A stretch of DNA of 64,000 nucleotides from Salinarchaeum laminariae (GTDB lineage Archaea > Halobacteriota > Halobacteria > Halobacteriales > Salinarchaeaceae): the NCBI RefSeq assembly GCF_023204835.1, contig NZ_CP096270.1:2046001-2110000 (forward strand). Reading direction: 5' to 3'. A model generated the notes under the pieces. The model saw only the letters and a list, made by a program, of their open reading frames with translations, searched no databases and had not been told where the DNA came from. The position numbers were made by a program, and so were the translations under genes. This document shows, piece by piece, positions 25,755 to 34,155 of the stretch; within the stretch, counting starts at the first letter, position 1, and each line of letters begins with the position of its first letter.

Positions 25755-26339
25755 CTACGGCGTCGGTGCCGCCTCGCCCTCGATCGTTTCGAGCGCCTCG
25801 ATGGCGGCTTCGAGATACTCGGAGGTGTCCTCGCCGTACTGCTCGCGCGCCATCGTGGCGTACTCGCTTGTCTCGTCGTCGATAGCTTCGATACGCTCGA
25901 TGGTGCGCTCGGCGGCTTCGACGACCCAGCGATCGCGGGTGCCCTGATCGACGACGGTGATCGACTCCGGTCGGACGGAGACGTTCACCTGTCCCTCCTC
26001 GGTCTCGTAGGTCCGGGGTTTGCCAGCGACGGCGACGTACTCGGGGGCTTCGAGCTCCCGGAGCATCGACGCGGCGTCGGGCTGGTACTGTCCGGCGTAG
26101 ACGAAGAACGTGCCGGAGGGATCGACGATACGGCCACGCCAGTACTCGCTGTCGTCGCCGACGTCCTCTTTCTCGGTGAGGGTGCCGACGAAGAACACGC
26201 GATTGGCGCGTGCACCGGTCGGCATGAGCGCGTAGTTGGGGGCGCGCTCGTCGTCGGACTCTTTGAAGGTGTAGCTGGCGTCGTTGAACTCGCGTGCGAA
26301 GACGCGCTGGGCGACCTCGCGGGTGGGTGCGCTTGACAT
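25755..26339 (-). CDS. rpap3: RPA-associated protein (Rpap3-like, COG3390)
   Basis: A 194-aa OB-fold protein of the COG3390 type that accompanies archaeal RPA. Visible blocks are REVAQRVFAREFNDASYTF, ANRVFFVGTLTEKEDV, YWRGRIVDPSGTFFVYAGQY and EYVAVAGKPRTYETEEG. In Haloferax such proteins bind their cognate RPA and are needed for DNA repair. Its ATG (26337-26339) touches the stop of the upstream RPA gene with no gap, so the two are one operon. The length fits the Rpap3 type rather than the longer Rpap1. Confidence 0.85.
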   Translation of the reverse strand: MSSAPTREVAQRVFAREFNDASYTFKESDDERAPNYALMPTGARANRVFFVGTLTEKEDVGDDSEYWRGRIVDPSGTFFVYAGQYQPDAASMLRELEAPEYVAVAGKPRTYETEEGQVNVSVRPESITVVDQGTRDRWVVEAAERTIERIEAIDDETSEYATMAREQYGEDTSEYLEAAIEALETIEGEAAPTP

Positions 26340-27269
26340 CTAGATCGACCTCGCTTTGATGAGTGTGTCTTCGATTTCCTCTGGCTCGCCGAGTTGCTCC
26401 ATCTCGTCGACGAGCAGGTAGCGTCCGAAGGTTGGACCCGAGACGCGGTAGTAGCGTCCGAGCACGTCGGTCGTCATCTCCTCTGCGACGACCTCCGTGT
26501 CGAGGGCGTCCATGGCCATGTCTTTGGCTTCCTCCAGCTCGATGCCGGTGAGCGCCTCGGTTGCGTCCTTGTCGAAGATGACCTCGCGGGCCTCGAGACC
26601 GTCGTCGAGGACGGCCTTGATTCGGAGGTCGAACTCGCCTTCGACGTCGCCGTGCTCCGAGCACCGTCCGTTCTGGAGGACGCGCGTGCACTCCTCCTCT
26701 GGGCAGCGCTTGATCAGGCCGGAGCCCGACTGGACGTCGATGAGCGCGCCGTCGATCTCTTCGCTGTCGTCGCCGACTTCGATCTCCTCGTCCAGCTCCT
26801 CGATGGTGGTCGTTCGGTTGAGCTTCACCGAGAAGTTGCCCTCGTACTCGTCAGTGACGACGTTGCCGAGTCGGTAGCCCTGTCCCTCCTCGAGCTCATC
26901 GAGGTCGGAGGTCGCCCACTTCGTGAACTTCACCGTGCCGGTGGGGTCGCCGAGCAGGCCGACCTGGGCGATCGAGTCACTGCGGGGCTCCCACAGCTCG
27001 ACCACGACTGCCTCGACGGTCACCCACTCCTCGGGGGCGTCGATCGTCGTGATCTCGACGAGATCGCTGGAGCCGCCAGCGACGTCCTCGCGCTCGATCC
27101 CTGCTTCCTCGCGGTAGCTGCTCTCGACGCTGCGTCGGGCCTCTTCGACGGGGACCGCGTACTGCTCGACGAGCGTCTCGAGTTTCTCCTGTACCTCCTC
27201 GACGTCGACGTCGAGGTGATCGTCAAATCGGTCGCGGATTTCCTCCGCGTGTTGGCGTAGATCTGCCAT
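26340..27269 (-). CDS. rpa3: Replication protein A, single-stranded DNA binding (Rpa3-like)
   Basis: A 309-aa ssDNA-binding protein. It has an N-terminal helical part (RQHAEEIRDRFDDHLDVDVEEVQEKL), one OB fold (about 95-190, with VGLLGDPTGTVKFTKWATSD), and a zinc finger (about 195-230, CPEEEC then CSEHG) followed by a C-terminal domain. A single OB fold plus zinc finger and a length near 310 aa match the Rpa3 type of haloarchaea. The ATG at 27269 follows a GGAGG at 27282-27286 and a TATA box at 27330-27337; the longer frame upstream runs through that promoter. Confidence 0.85.
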   Translation of the reverse strand: MADLRQHAEEIRDRFDDHLDVDVEEVQEKLETLVEQYAVPVEEARRSVESSYREEAGIEREDVAGGSSDLVEITTIDAPEEWVTVEAVVVELWEPRSDSIAQVGLLGDPTGTVKFTKWATSDLDELEEGQGYRLGNVVTDEYEGNFSVKLNRTTTIEELDEEIEVGDDSEEIDGALIDVQSGSGLIKRCPEEECTRVLQNGRCSEHGDVEGEFDLRIKAVLDDGLEAREVIFDKDATEALTGIELEEAKDMAMDALDTEVVAEEMTTDVLGRYYRVSGPTFGRYLLVDEMEQLGEPEEIEDTLIKARSI

Positions 27270-27329
27270 CGGTATCTTTCGCCTCCTCGTGTGTTTGGGT
27301 GGGAGGCAAGCGAGGCTAGGTCGGTATCG

Positions 27330-27337
27330 CATATAAA
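27330..27337 (-). promoter_or_regulatory. TATA box of the RPA operon
   Basis: GTTTATATG on the minus strand. It implies a leader of about 35-40 nt carrying a Shine-Dalgarno GGAGG (27282-27286) before the rpa ATG, unlike most leaderless genes nearby. Confidence 0.5.
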
Positions 27338-27479
27338 CCAGTGGAAGCCGGAGTGAAAGTGAAGCGCGGGTCGAGAGGGATGCTACTCGAGAGGTCGATC
27401 GGCGTTGTCAGGAGAAACGGAGTCGAGCCGTCGGGTACTGTTCGCAGTCGTCGAGGTTGTGGCGAATGCTACCTTCCGC

Positions 27480-29714
27480 TCAGTAGCTGCTCTCGACGGA
27501 GAGCTCGGCTTCGTGCTCGTCGACGCGGAGCTGGAAGGCGCCCTCCTCGACGTGGTGTGGCGGCTCTGGACCCGTGACTCCGAGCTCGTCCGCGGTGAGT
27601 TCGAGCGTCACCGTCACCGTCTCGCCGGCGTCGAGTTCGACGCGCTCGAACCCTTTGAGCTCGCGAATCGGCGTCACGGTGGTGCTCCACTCGTCGGTTA
27701 CGTAGAGCTGGACGACCTCGCTGCTCGTCCGGTCGCCGGTGTTCTCGACCGTGACGTCGACCTCGACGCTCTCGGCGGGGCCGATCGTCGACTCGGAGAG
27801 TGCGAGGTCGGTCGTCTCGATCTCAGCGTAGCCGAGCCCGTGGCCGAACTCGAACAGTGGGTCGTAGGAGTCGGTGTGTTCGTCGTCACCGATCGGGCGG
27901 GGATGTCGGAGGTAGTTGAAGTAGCTGGGAAGGTGGCCAGCAGACTTCGGAATCGACATCGGGAGGCGACCCGCTGGCTCGACCTCACCGAGGAGCGCTT
28001 CGGCGAGCACTTCGCCACCTTCGCTCCCGGGGAAGTAGGCCATCAGGAGCGCGTCCAGGTGCTCGGCCATCCACGGCGTCGCGAGCGGGCGACCGGTAAC
28101 GAGCACGCCGACCGTCGGCGTACCTGTCTCCTGAATCGCCTGCACCAGCTCGAGCTGGGGATCGGGAAGTTCGAGCTCCGTACGCGTCGGGAACTCACCC
28201 GTCGGGTGGCCAGCGTCCTGCTGTGGGCCGAACTCGTGAATGTACCAGTCCTCGCCGACGGCGACGACTGCGACGTCGGCTTCGGCGGCCTTCTCCGCAG
28301 CAGCCTCGACGTCGTCGTACTCGGCGATGCCGGCACCGCGCTCGTAGCTGATCTCGGCGTCGGTGACGGTCTCGAGCCCTTCTCGGATCGTCTTGCCGGG
28401 GACCTCCTCTTCGTCCATCACGGACCAGCCGCCGATCTGGGCGATCAGGTCGTCGGCGTTGGGCCCCCCGACGAAGATTTCCTCGGGATCGTCGAGCGGG
28501 AGCACGTCGCCGTCGTTCTGGAGCAGTGTGAGCGACTTGCGGATGCTCTCCCTGGACGTTTCGACGTGGTCGTCGTCGCGAAGCGTCGATTCGGCCGTTT
28601 CGGGATCGGCCGTCTCGCCCTCGAAGAGGCCGAGATCGAACTTCGCGCGGAGCACGCGCCGGACGCTCTCTTCGATCTGTGCCTCGGAGAGTTCGCCCTC
28701 CTCGACCAGCTCGACGGTGTGCTCGGCGTGGCGACCCATCCCCACGGAGATGACGTCGAGGCCAGCGTTTCGCGTGAGTCGCGAGCTGGCCTTGCTGTCT
28801 GGCGTCACCTTGTGGTCCTCCTGCAGATGGTCGACGCCACCCCAGTCCGAGACGACGTGGCCGTCGAAGCCAAGTTCTTCGCGGAGGAGTTCGGTCAGGA
28901 AGCGCCGAGATCCGTGAACGGGTTCGCCGTCGATCGAATTGTAACACGGCATCACCGAGCCGACGTCGGCCTCGATGGCCGCCTCGAAGGACGGCAGGAA
29001 GACGCGCCGGAGCGTCGAGTTCGACACTTCGACCGGTGCGGCGTCCTCGCCGCGTCGGGGTTCGCCGTACGCCGGGAAGTGCTTGGCCGTCGCGATGACG
29101 GAGTCGTCGCCGATAGTGCCGTACTCGCCCTGGAGGCCAGTGACCTCCGCACCGACGAGCTCCTTCACGAGATACGGGCTCTCGCCGTAGGTCTCGTGGG
29201 CGCGGCCCCAGCGGGGATCACGACCGACGTCGCAGGTCGGGCCGTAGTTCTGGTGAATGCCCGTCGCACGAAGCTCGCTACCGGTTACCTGCCCAGCTCG
29301 CTCGGTGAGGTCGGTGTCCCAGGTCGCCGCCATCCCGAGGCCGTTCGGGAACGTCGTCGCGCCCTTGACGTAGGCGTGTCCGTGGACCGCGTCGGCGTTG
29401 AACAGCAGCGGAATGCCGAGGCGCGACTCCTGACGTGCGTACTCCTGGAGTTCGCGTGCGACCTCCGCGCACTCCTCGGGCGTCCAGTAGAAGGCGCCGC
29501 CCCAGCCGAATGGCGCGACCGAGCCAAGCTTGTGCTCGTCGATGAGTTCCTTGGCCTCTTCGACGTCGCGGCCTCGGTCGAAGTCGCCAAGGGGCATCCC
29601 AACGAGTTGCCCTGCCTTCTCCTCGAGCGTCATCCGGTCGAGGAGGTCGTCGATCTGCTCTTCCGTTGGCAGGGAGGGATCCTCGAAGGGCCTCCTGGCC
29701 TCGGATTCAGACAT
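27480..29714 (-). CDS. bgl: Beta-glucosidase, glycoside hydrolase family 3
   Basis: A 744-aa GH3 enzyme removing glucose or xylose from beta-glycosides. The N-terminal TIM-barrel domain starts at IDDLLDRMTLEEKAGQL and includes KHFPAYGEP and the nucleophile Asp in HVVSDWGGVDHL. The second alpha/beta sandwich follows (LLQNDGDVLPLDDPEEIFVGGPNADD). A fibronectin-III-like C-terminal domain ends the protein (VTVENTGDRTSSEVVQLYV). There is no signal peptide, so it acts inside the cell, presumably on imported oligosaccharides. The ATG at 29714 is about 26 nt from a TATA-like element. No transporter genes adjoin it. Confidence 0.93.
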   Translation of the reverse strand: MSESEARRPFEDPSLPTEEQIDDLLDRMTLEEKAGQLVGMPLGDFDRGRDVEEAKELIDEHKLGSVAPFGWGGAFYWTPEECAEVARELQEYARQESRLGIPLLFNADAVHGHAYVKGATTFPNGLGMAATWDTDLTERAGQVTGSELRATGIHQNYGPTCDVGRDPRWGRAHETYGESPYLVKELVGAEVTGLQGEYGTIGDDSVIATAKHFPAYGEPRRGEDAAPVEVSNSTLRRVFLPSFEAAIEADVGSVMPCYNSIDGEPVHGSRRFLTELLREELGFDGHVVSDWGGVDHLQEDHKVTPDSKASSRLTRNAGLDVISVGMGRHAEHTVELVEEGELSEAQIEESVRRVLRAKFDLGLFEGETADPETAESTLRDDDHVETSRESIRKSLTLLQNDGDVLPLDDPEEIFVGGPNADDLIAQIGGWSVMDEEEVPGKTIREGLETVTDAEISYERGAGIAEYDDVEAAAEKAAEADVAVVAVGEDWYIHEFGPQQDAGHPTGEFPTRTELELPDPQLELVQAIQETGTPTVGVLVTGRPLATPWMAEHLDALLMAYFPGSEGGEVLAEALLGEVEPAGRLPMSIPKSAGHLPSYFNYLRHPRPIGDDEHTDSYDPLFEFGHGLGYAEIETTDLALSESTIGPAESVEVDVTVENTGDRTSSEVVQLYVTDEWSTTVTPIRELKGFERVELDAGETVTVTLELTADELGVTGPEPPHHVEEGAFQLRVDEHEAELSVESSY

Positions 29715-29949
29715 GGGTGTGAGGAGATACCACTGGGTAAAAAGGCTTTCTTGCTGTTGCGAGTAAAATGTGTGTCGGCCGGTATCGCGGCCGATCTGCC
29801 GAAGCAGCGACACCCTGCCGGGGAGTTGGTACCGATCGAACTCTTCGACTCCTCCCAACGGTCCTCCGCAACGTTTTCCAATCCGTCTGGCCGTCCTGCC
29901 CCTTTTTAGGCCTGCTCACGTAGCGCCGACGCATGAACGGGTGGTCAGT

Positions 29950-30300
29950 GTGAGCGACGATGTGGAGAACGCGGACGCGCCCGCAGCGGACGCCAACTCC
30001 GAGGAGACGAAATCGGACTCACCGGAGGAGTCGACGAGTGGAGCCAGTGGTTTCCTCGGTAACCTCAAGAACGCACGCAGCCAGCTTGGCGACGCGAAGG
30101 ACGCCTTCTCGAACGCTCGCGGCGCCGGCTCACTGCCAACCGACGACGACGGTCGCGTCCGACTCGTCTGCCGACGCTACGAGGAACGCCGGCTTGCGCC
30201 GCTGGACGACAAGGGCCGGCCGACGTGTTACGAGGCCGGAAACGCGGACTGCGGGTCCTGTGTCGAAGCGGTCACCGACGGCGACGTCGAGACCTGGTGA
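29950..30300 (+). CDS. DUF7091-like small protein
   Basis: A 116-aa protein. The first about 60 residues are acidic and disordered-looking; the C-terminal half is distinctive: GRVRLVCRRYEERRLAPLDD, then GRPTCYEAGNADCGSCVEAV, ending DGDVETW. The Cys residues could bind a metal. I recall this C-terminal pattern from haloarchaeal DUF7091. The start is a GTG at 29950 (MSDDVEN); another GTG at 29941 is possible. Function unknown. Confidence 0.65.
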   Translation: MSDDVENADAPAADANSEETKSDSPEESTSGASGFLGNLKNARSQLGDAKDAFSNARGAGSLPTDDDGRVRLVCRRYEERRLAPLDDKGRPTCYEAGNADCGSCVEAVTDGDVETW

Positions 30301-30358
30301 GCGCGACCCGCCGGTATTCCTGGAACTTGGTTATTTGCACGTTCCGTGTGGAACTCGC

Positions 30359-31144
30359 CTAGCTCCGCGTCCGTCCGCCGTCGATCGGGAGCGTCGCCCC
30401 GGTGACGAAGCTCGCGCGCTCGCTCGAAAGAAATGCGACGACGTCGCCGAGCTCCATCGGATCGCCGATTCGACCGAGCGGGATCGGTGCAGCCCAGTCC
30501 TCGAGGCCCGCCTCGTAGCTGTCGTACTCACCGCGGTCGAGTGCCTGTTCGATCAGCTCCTCGATCCGCGGCGTCTCGTGAGCACCGGGCATGACGACGT
30601 TCGCGCGAACGTCCGGTGCCCACTCGCGGGCGATGGTATCGATCGTGCCGACGACGGCTCGCCGGACCGCGTTCGAGAGCACGAGCCCGTCGATCGCCTC
30701 ACTGACGCTCGTCGAGGTGATCGAGACAACCGAGCCCGCATCGCTCTCAGTCAGGTGTTGATGGGCCGCCCGGAGCGTCCAGACGTGGCTCATCACGAGC
30801 ATGTCGTAGGCGCGGTACCAGTCCCGATCGTCGGTATCGAGAAAGGCACCGCTGGGAACGCCGCCAGCAGAGGTGACGACGTGGTCGATGCCGTCGTAGG
30901 CCTCCGCCGTCGTCTCGACGAGGTCCTCTACGTCGTCGGGATCGGTGATATCGGCCTGGCGCGCCATGACGTCGCCCCCGCCGTCGGCCTCGACCGTCGC
31001 CTTCGCTTCGTCGAGGTCGGATTTCGTTCGGCCACAGATTGCCACGTTCGCACCTTCGCGTGCGAGTGCTCGTGCGCTCGCGAGCCCGAGCCCGCTCGTG
31101 CTCGCAGTGACCAGTGCAGCGTTGCCGTCGAGTCCGAGATCCAT
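30359..31144 (-). CDS. Atypical short-chain dehydrogenase/reductase-like protein
   Basis: A 261-aa Rossmann-fold protein of the SDR superfamily (FabG-like). The cofactor motif is altered: TASTSGLGLASARAL instead of TGxxxGIG. The catalytic YxxxK is missing: the matching segment reads GLVLSNAVRRAVVG. These substitutions characterise a known subgroup of BKR-like SDRs that lack the usual catalytic set. The substrate is unknown. The C-terminal end FLSSERASFVTGATLPIDGG is normal for the family. It is divergent from trm5 with 129 bp between starts. Confidence 0.8.
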   Translation of the reverse strand: MDLGLDGNAALVTASTSGLGLASARALAREGANVAICGRTKSDLDEAKATVEADGGGDVMARQADITDPDDVEDLVETTAEAYDGIDHVVTSAGGVPSGAFLDTDDRDWYRAYDMLVMSHVWTLRAAHQHLTESDAGSVVSITSTSVSEAIDGLVLSNAVRRAVVGTIDTIAREWAPDVRANVVMPGAHETPRIEELIEQALDRGEYDSYEAGLEDWAAPIPLGRIGDPMELGDVVAFLSSERASFVTGATLPIDGGRTRS

Positions 31145-31273
31145 GCGCGATACGACGGGCCCCGGTGGCATATCTCCCGGGGTCGGAGGACTCCAGGTGG
31201 CGGCACCGATCCGGGGATCCGTCCGCCGGGTCGGAACGTCAGCCTTACCGAACGCCGGGTCCGAGACGGTGAC

Positions 31274-32278
31274 ATGCAGTCGCCCTGTGTCCGCGCGCCG
31301 CGCACCGACGGTGAGGCCGTGCGCCAGCAACTGGAGAACGCGGACCTCCTCGATCGCGATCGCCGGATCGCCGTAGAGGGCGAGGATATCTTCGTGCCGA
31401 TCGTCGATCCCGACGCCGTGCCGTCCGACCTCGACGTCGTCGATCACGAGACGGGCGATCGCGAGACGCAGACGATGCCAGCGGACCGCCTCGAGTTCGA
31501 CCCGAGCTACGAACGCGTCGGCGACGTCGTCGTCATCGACGAGGACGACTCCGATCGGGCGCGAGCGCTCGCTGACGCGATCGTCGCCTCCGACATTCCC
31601 GTCGAGACGGTTCTCAACCGCGCCTCGAAGATCGAAGGCGAACTCCGCGTGCGCGAGTGGGAGGTCCTCTACGGCGAGTCGACGGAGACCGTCCACCGAG
31701 AGTACGGCTGCTCTTACGCCGTGGACCTCGCGGCGGTGTTCTTCTCGCCCCGGCTCGCGACCGAGCGCCACCGCGTTACCGAGCAGATCGACGCCGGCGA
31801 GCAGGTTTTCGACATGTTCGCTGGCGTTGGCCCCTTCGTCATCCCCGCGGCACAGCGCGATGCGACCGCCGTCGGCGTCGACAAGAACCCCGTCGCGATC
31901 GAGTATCTCGAGGCCAACGCCGAGACCAACGGCGTCGCGGATGCGGTCACGGGAATCGCCGCCGACGTTCGCGAGACGGCCGACGAGTACGCAGAGTGGG
32001 CCGATCGAATCGTGATGAATCTTCCCCACAGCGCCGACGAGTTCCTCGACGCGGCGATGGCCATCGCCGGCGAGGAGTGCGTACTCCACTTCTACGACAT
32101 CCAGCACGAGGACGATCCGTTTGGCCCCGGGACCGAGGCGATCGAAGCCGCGGCGGAGCGCGCGGGCGATGGAGAAGAGCCGGGCTACGACGTCGAGGTC
32201 GAGACAGAGCGTATCGTCCGTTCGTATGCGCCACACGAAGTGAACGTCTGCCTCGACGTTCGGCTCTCGCGTCGGTGA
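31274..32278 (+). CDS. trm5: tRNA (guanine-37-N1)-methyltransferase Trm5
   Basis: A 334-aa class I methyltransferase that makes m1G at tRNA position 37. The N-terminal part contains a segment typical of archaeal Trm5 (ETVLNRASKIEGELRVREWEVLYG, about 115-140). The SAM motif is FDMFAGVGPFVIPAAQ, and the substrate-base motif is the NLPHSADEFLD block. The C-terminus ends VRSYAPHEVNVCLDVRL, as in the family. The frame is open far upstream through the SDR gene, but the ATG at 31274 starts the conserved protein. It is followed 56 bp later by tRNA-Thr. Confidence 0.92.
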   Translation: MQSPCVRAPRTDGEAVRQQLENADLLDRDRRIAVEGEDIFVPIVDPDAVPSDLDVVDHETGDRETQTMPADRLEFDPSYERVGDVVVIDEDDSDRARALADAIVASDIPVETVLNRASKIEGELRVREWEVLYGESTETVHREYGCSYAVDLAAVFFSPRLATERHRVTEQIDAGEQVFDMFAGVGPFVIPAAQRDATAVGVDKNPVAIEYLEANAETNGVADAVTGIAADVRETADEYAEWADRIVMNLPHSADEFLDAAMAIAGEECVLHFYDIQHEDDPFGPGTEAIEAAAERAGDGEEPGYDVEVETERIVRSYAPHEVNVCLDVRLSRR

Positions 32279-32300
32279 GCCCGCACGGACTTTCGGAACC

Positions 32301-32308
32301 CTTATTTC
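32301..32308 (+). promoter_or_regulatory. TATA-like element of tRNA-Thr
   Basis: CTTATTTC about 30 nt before the tRNA 5' end, allowing transcription independent of trm5. Confidence 0.45.
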
Positions 32309-32334
32309 CCGAACTTGGGTACGAAGGAGTGCAC

Positions 32335-32409
32335 GCCGGTGTAGCTCAGACTGGCTAGAGCGAATCCTTCGTAAGGATTAGGCCGAGGGTTCAAATCCCT
32401 CCACCGGCT
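32335..32409 (+). tRNA. tRNA-Thr (CGT)
   Basis: A full cloverleaf, 75 nt. The acceptor is GCCGGTG/CACCGGC with discriminator T, the D-stem is GCTC/GAGC, the anticodon arm is AATCC TTCGTAA GGATT with anticodon CGT, and the T-arm is GAGGG TTCAAAT CCCTC. There is no intron and no encoded CCA. Confidence 0.95.
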
Positions 32410-32450
32410 TGCTTCTGCGACGAACGAACGTGAGGAGCGAAGCAGCCACC

Positions 32451-32464
32451 TGGAGGGATTTGAA
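32451..32464 (-). repeat. Inverted fragment of the tRNA-Thr T-arm
   Basis: TGGAGGGATTTGAA is the reverse complement of the tRNA-Thr segment TTCAAATCCCTCCA at 32390-32403. It forms a 14-bp inverted repeat with the direct copy at 32514-32527. Confidence 0.8.
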
Positions 32465-32511
32465 TCAGGGAGCACGCAGCGCCGAGCGAAGCGAGGCGAC
32501 CGTGCGACCGT

Positions 32512-32527
32512 GGTTCAAATCCCTCCA
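32512..32527 (+). repeat. Direct copy of the tRNA-Thr 3' segment
   Basis: GGTTCAAATCCCTCCA, 16 bp identical to 32388-32403 in tRNA-Thr, 124 bp downstream, followed by CTGACTT where the tRNA has CCGGCTT. Confidence 0.85.
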
Positions 32528-32589
32528 CTGACTTCCTGATTCACCGCTTCTGAGCAGCGGAAGCCACGCTGACGCCTCCATGCGTCCTA

Positions 32590-33954
32590 CTATCCTCTGG
32601 GACCGATCCGCCACACTCCACCGCCGTCGTCACCGCTGCCGAGCACGTACAGCTCCCCGTCGGCATCTTGCCCGAACGCGAATATCGACTGTAGTCCCGC
32701 GCCCTCCGTCTGCAGCGACGCCAGTGGCCAGAGTCCCTCATCCCCATTCTCGCCAGCAGCGGTTACGAACAGCCGTCCCTGAGCGCTCAGATCGCCGAAG
32801 ACGTAGACACCGTCGAGCTCGGGAATCGCGTCGCCGCGATAGACGTGGCCACCGATGACGGAGTTCCCGGTGATCCCCTGGCCGTCGTGGGGGTACTCGA
32901 CGATCGGGTCGAGCAGGGGTTCACCGCCGCGCACGTCCGCGGGTGTGACGTCGGGACAGGAATCGGCGCCGTAACAGTGGGTCGCCTCTCTGACGTTCCA
33001 GCCGTAGTTTCCGCCAGCCTCGACGAGATTCACCTCTTCATAGCTGCTCTGGCCGACGTCCGCGACGTAGCAGTCTTCGCCGTCGAAGGCGATGCCCCAG
33101 GGGTTGCGCAGTCCCCACGCGTAGTGCTCGTCGAGCCCGGTTTCGCCGACGAGCGGATTGTCCTCGGGAATTGCGTAGGGCTGGTCGGCGGCACCTGCGC
33201 TGTCGTCGCCAGGCTCGCTGTCGACGTCGATCCGGAGGATGCTGCCGAGCAAATTCTCTGTGACGTCCTGGCCGTTGCCGCCATCGACGGCGTCGTACCA
33301 GTCGTCGACGTGTCCGAGGCCCTGATCGCCACCTGCCCCGCCGTCACCGACAGGGACGTAGAGGTGGCCGTCCGGGCCGAACGCGAGGTCGCCGGCGTTG
33401 TGGTTGGCCTGCGGTTCGGGGATCTCGAGGATGGTCCGCTCGCTCTCGGGGCGGAACTGCGTGCCGTCCTCGGTGGCTTCGAATGCCGCGAGAACGAACG
33501 TATGGCTGTACTCTTCCGGCGTGCCCTCCCGGACTGGCGCGCTGTACCGGAGGAACGCACGCCGGTTGCTCGCGAACTCCGGGTGGAGCGCGATCCCCAG
33601 GAGCCCCTGCTCGTAGCCACCTGATTCGACGGACTCCGTGAGGTCGAGGACTGGCGAATCGAGCTGGCCGTCCCCGTCGACGCCGAGGACGCGACCGGAC
33701 TGGAGCACGACGTACTGGAGGCCGTCCGCCGATGCGAACGCCGTCCCCACTGGTTGCTGGATGCCGGTGAGCACGGGCTCCAGCGCGACGGCGTCGGGAA
33801 CGTCGGCGAGTGCCTCGCCGTTTCCGTTCCCATCGTCCGTGCCTGCGTCGGCGTTCGCGCCGTCGTCGGAATCACTGGTGCCGTCGATGCAGCCCGCGAG
33901 GCCGACAGCGACGCCGAGCGCTCGACGGCGCGTCATCCGGGTGGAGGGCGTCAT
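32590..33954 (-). CDS. PQQ-dependent aldose sugar dehydrogenase-like lipoprotein
   Basis: A 454-aa beta-propeller enzyme of the soluble glucose/sorbosone dehydrogenase family that oxidises aldoses outside the cell with PQQ. The N-terminus is a Tat signal with lipobox (TRRRALGVAVGLAGC), followed by an Asp/Gly/Asn-rich linker, so it is a folded, Tat-exported lipoprotein. Propeller motifs include GLLGIALHPEF, ANHNAGDLAFGPDGHLYVPVGDGG (with the likely catalytic His), AWGLRNPWGIAFDG and GGNYGWNVREATHCYG. Whether the host makes or takes up PQQ cannot be seen. Upstream lies an 18-bp triple repeat. Confidence 0.88.
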   Translation of the reverse strand: MTPSTRMTRRRALGVAVGLAGCIDGTSDSDDGANADAGTDDGNGNGEALADVPDAVALEPVLTGIQQPVGTAFASADGLQYVVLQSGRVLGVDGDGQLDSPVLDLTESVESGGYEQGLLGIALHPEFASNRRAFLRYSAPVREGTPEEYSHTFVLAAFEATEDGTQFRPESERTILEIPEPQANHNAGDLAFGPDGHLYVPVGDGGAGGDQGLGHVDDWYDAVDGGNGQDVTENLLGSILRIDVDSEPGDDSAGAADQPYAIPEDNPLVGETGLDEHYAWGLRNPWGIAFDGEDCYVADVGQSSYEEVNLVEAGGNYGWNVREATHCYGADSCPDVTPADVRGGEPLLDPIVEYPHDGQGITGNSVIGGHVYRGDAIPELDGVYVFGDLSAQGRLFVTAAGENGDEGLWPLASLQTEGAGLQSIFAFGQDADGELYVLGSGDDGGGVWRIGPRG

Positions 33955-33973
33955 GTGGTGTTCGTTGTTCGTC

Positions 33974-33992
33974 CCGAGGCCTAAGCCCTCGG
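33974..33992. repeat. Inverted repeat over the dehydrogenase promoter
   Basis: CCGAGG, seven bases, CCTCGG. On the minus strand the spacer holds a TATA-like GCTTAGG about 30 nt before the ATG at 33954, so a protein bound here would block the promoter. Confidence 0.4.
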
Positions 33993-34012
33993 ACTGGTCG
34001 AGCCGACGGTCC

Positions 34013-34066
34013 GATACGATTGCGCCAGTCGATACGATGCTGCCAGCTGATACGATACCGCAAGCG
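34013..34066. repeat. Three 18-bp direct repeats
   Basis: GATACGAT recurs at 34013, 34031 and 34049 with an exact 18-bp period; the remaining ten bases of each unit are similar (GCNNGCCAG-like). They lie between the divergent PQQ dehydrogenase and gatD genes. Confidence 0.75.
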
Positions 34067-34155
34067 AATGCGGCCGATCAAGCCGAGCGGGAGAAGTCCC
34101 GCGATGCGTCCCTCGAACGGGAGGGTTCAAGAGCCGCGGGACGGAACGCGCCAGT

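Noticed and set aside
27405..29909. An 834-codon open frame antisense to the GH3 glucosidase
   Set aside because: The glucosidase on the other strand has full catalytic motifs; the antisense frame shows none and is open because stop codons are rare at this GC content.
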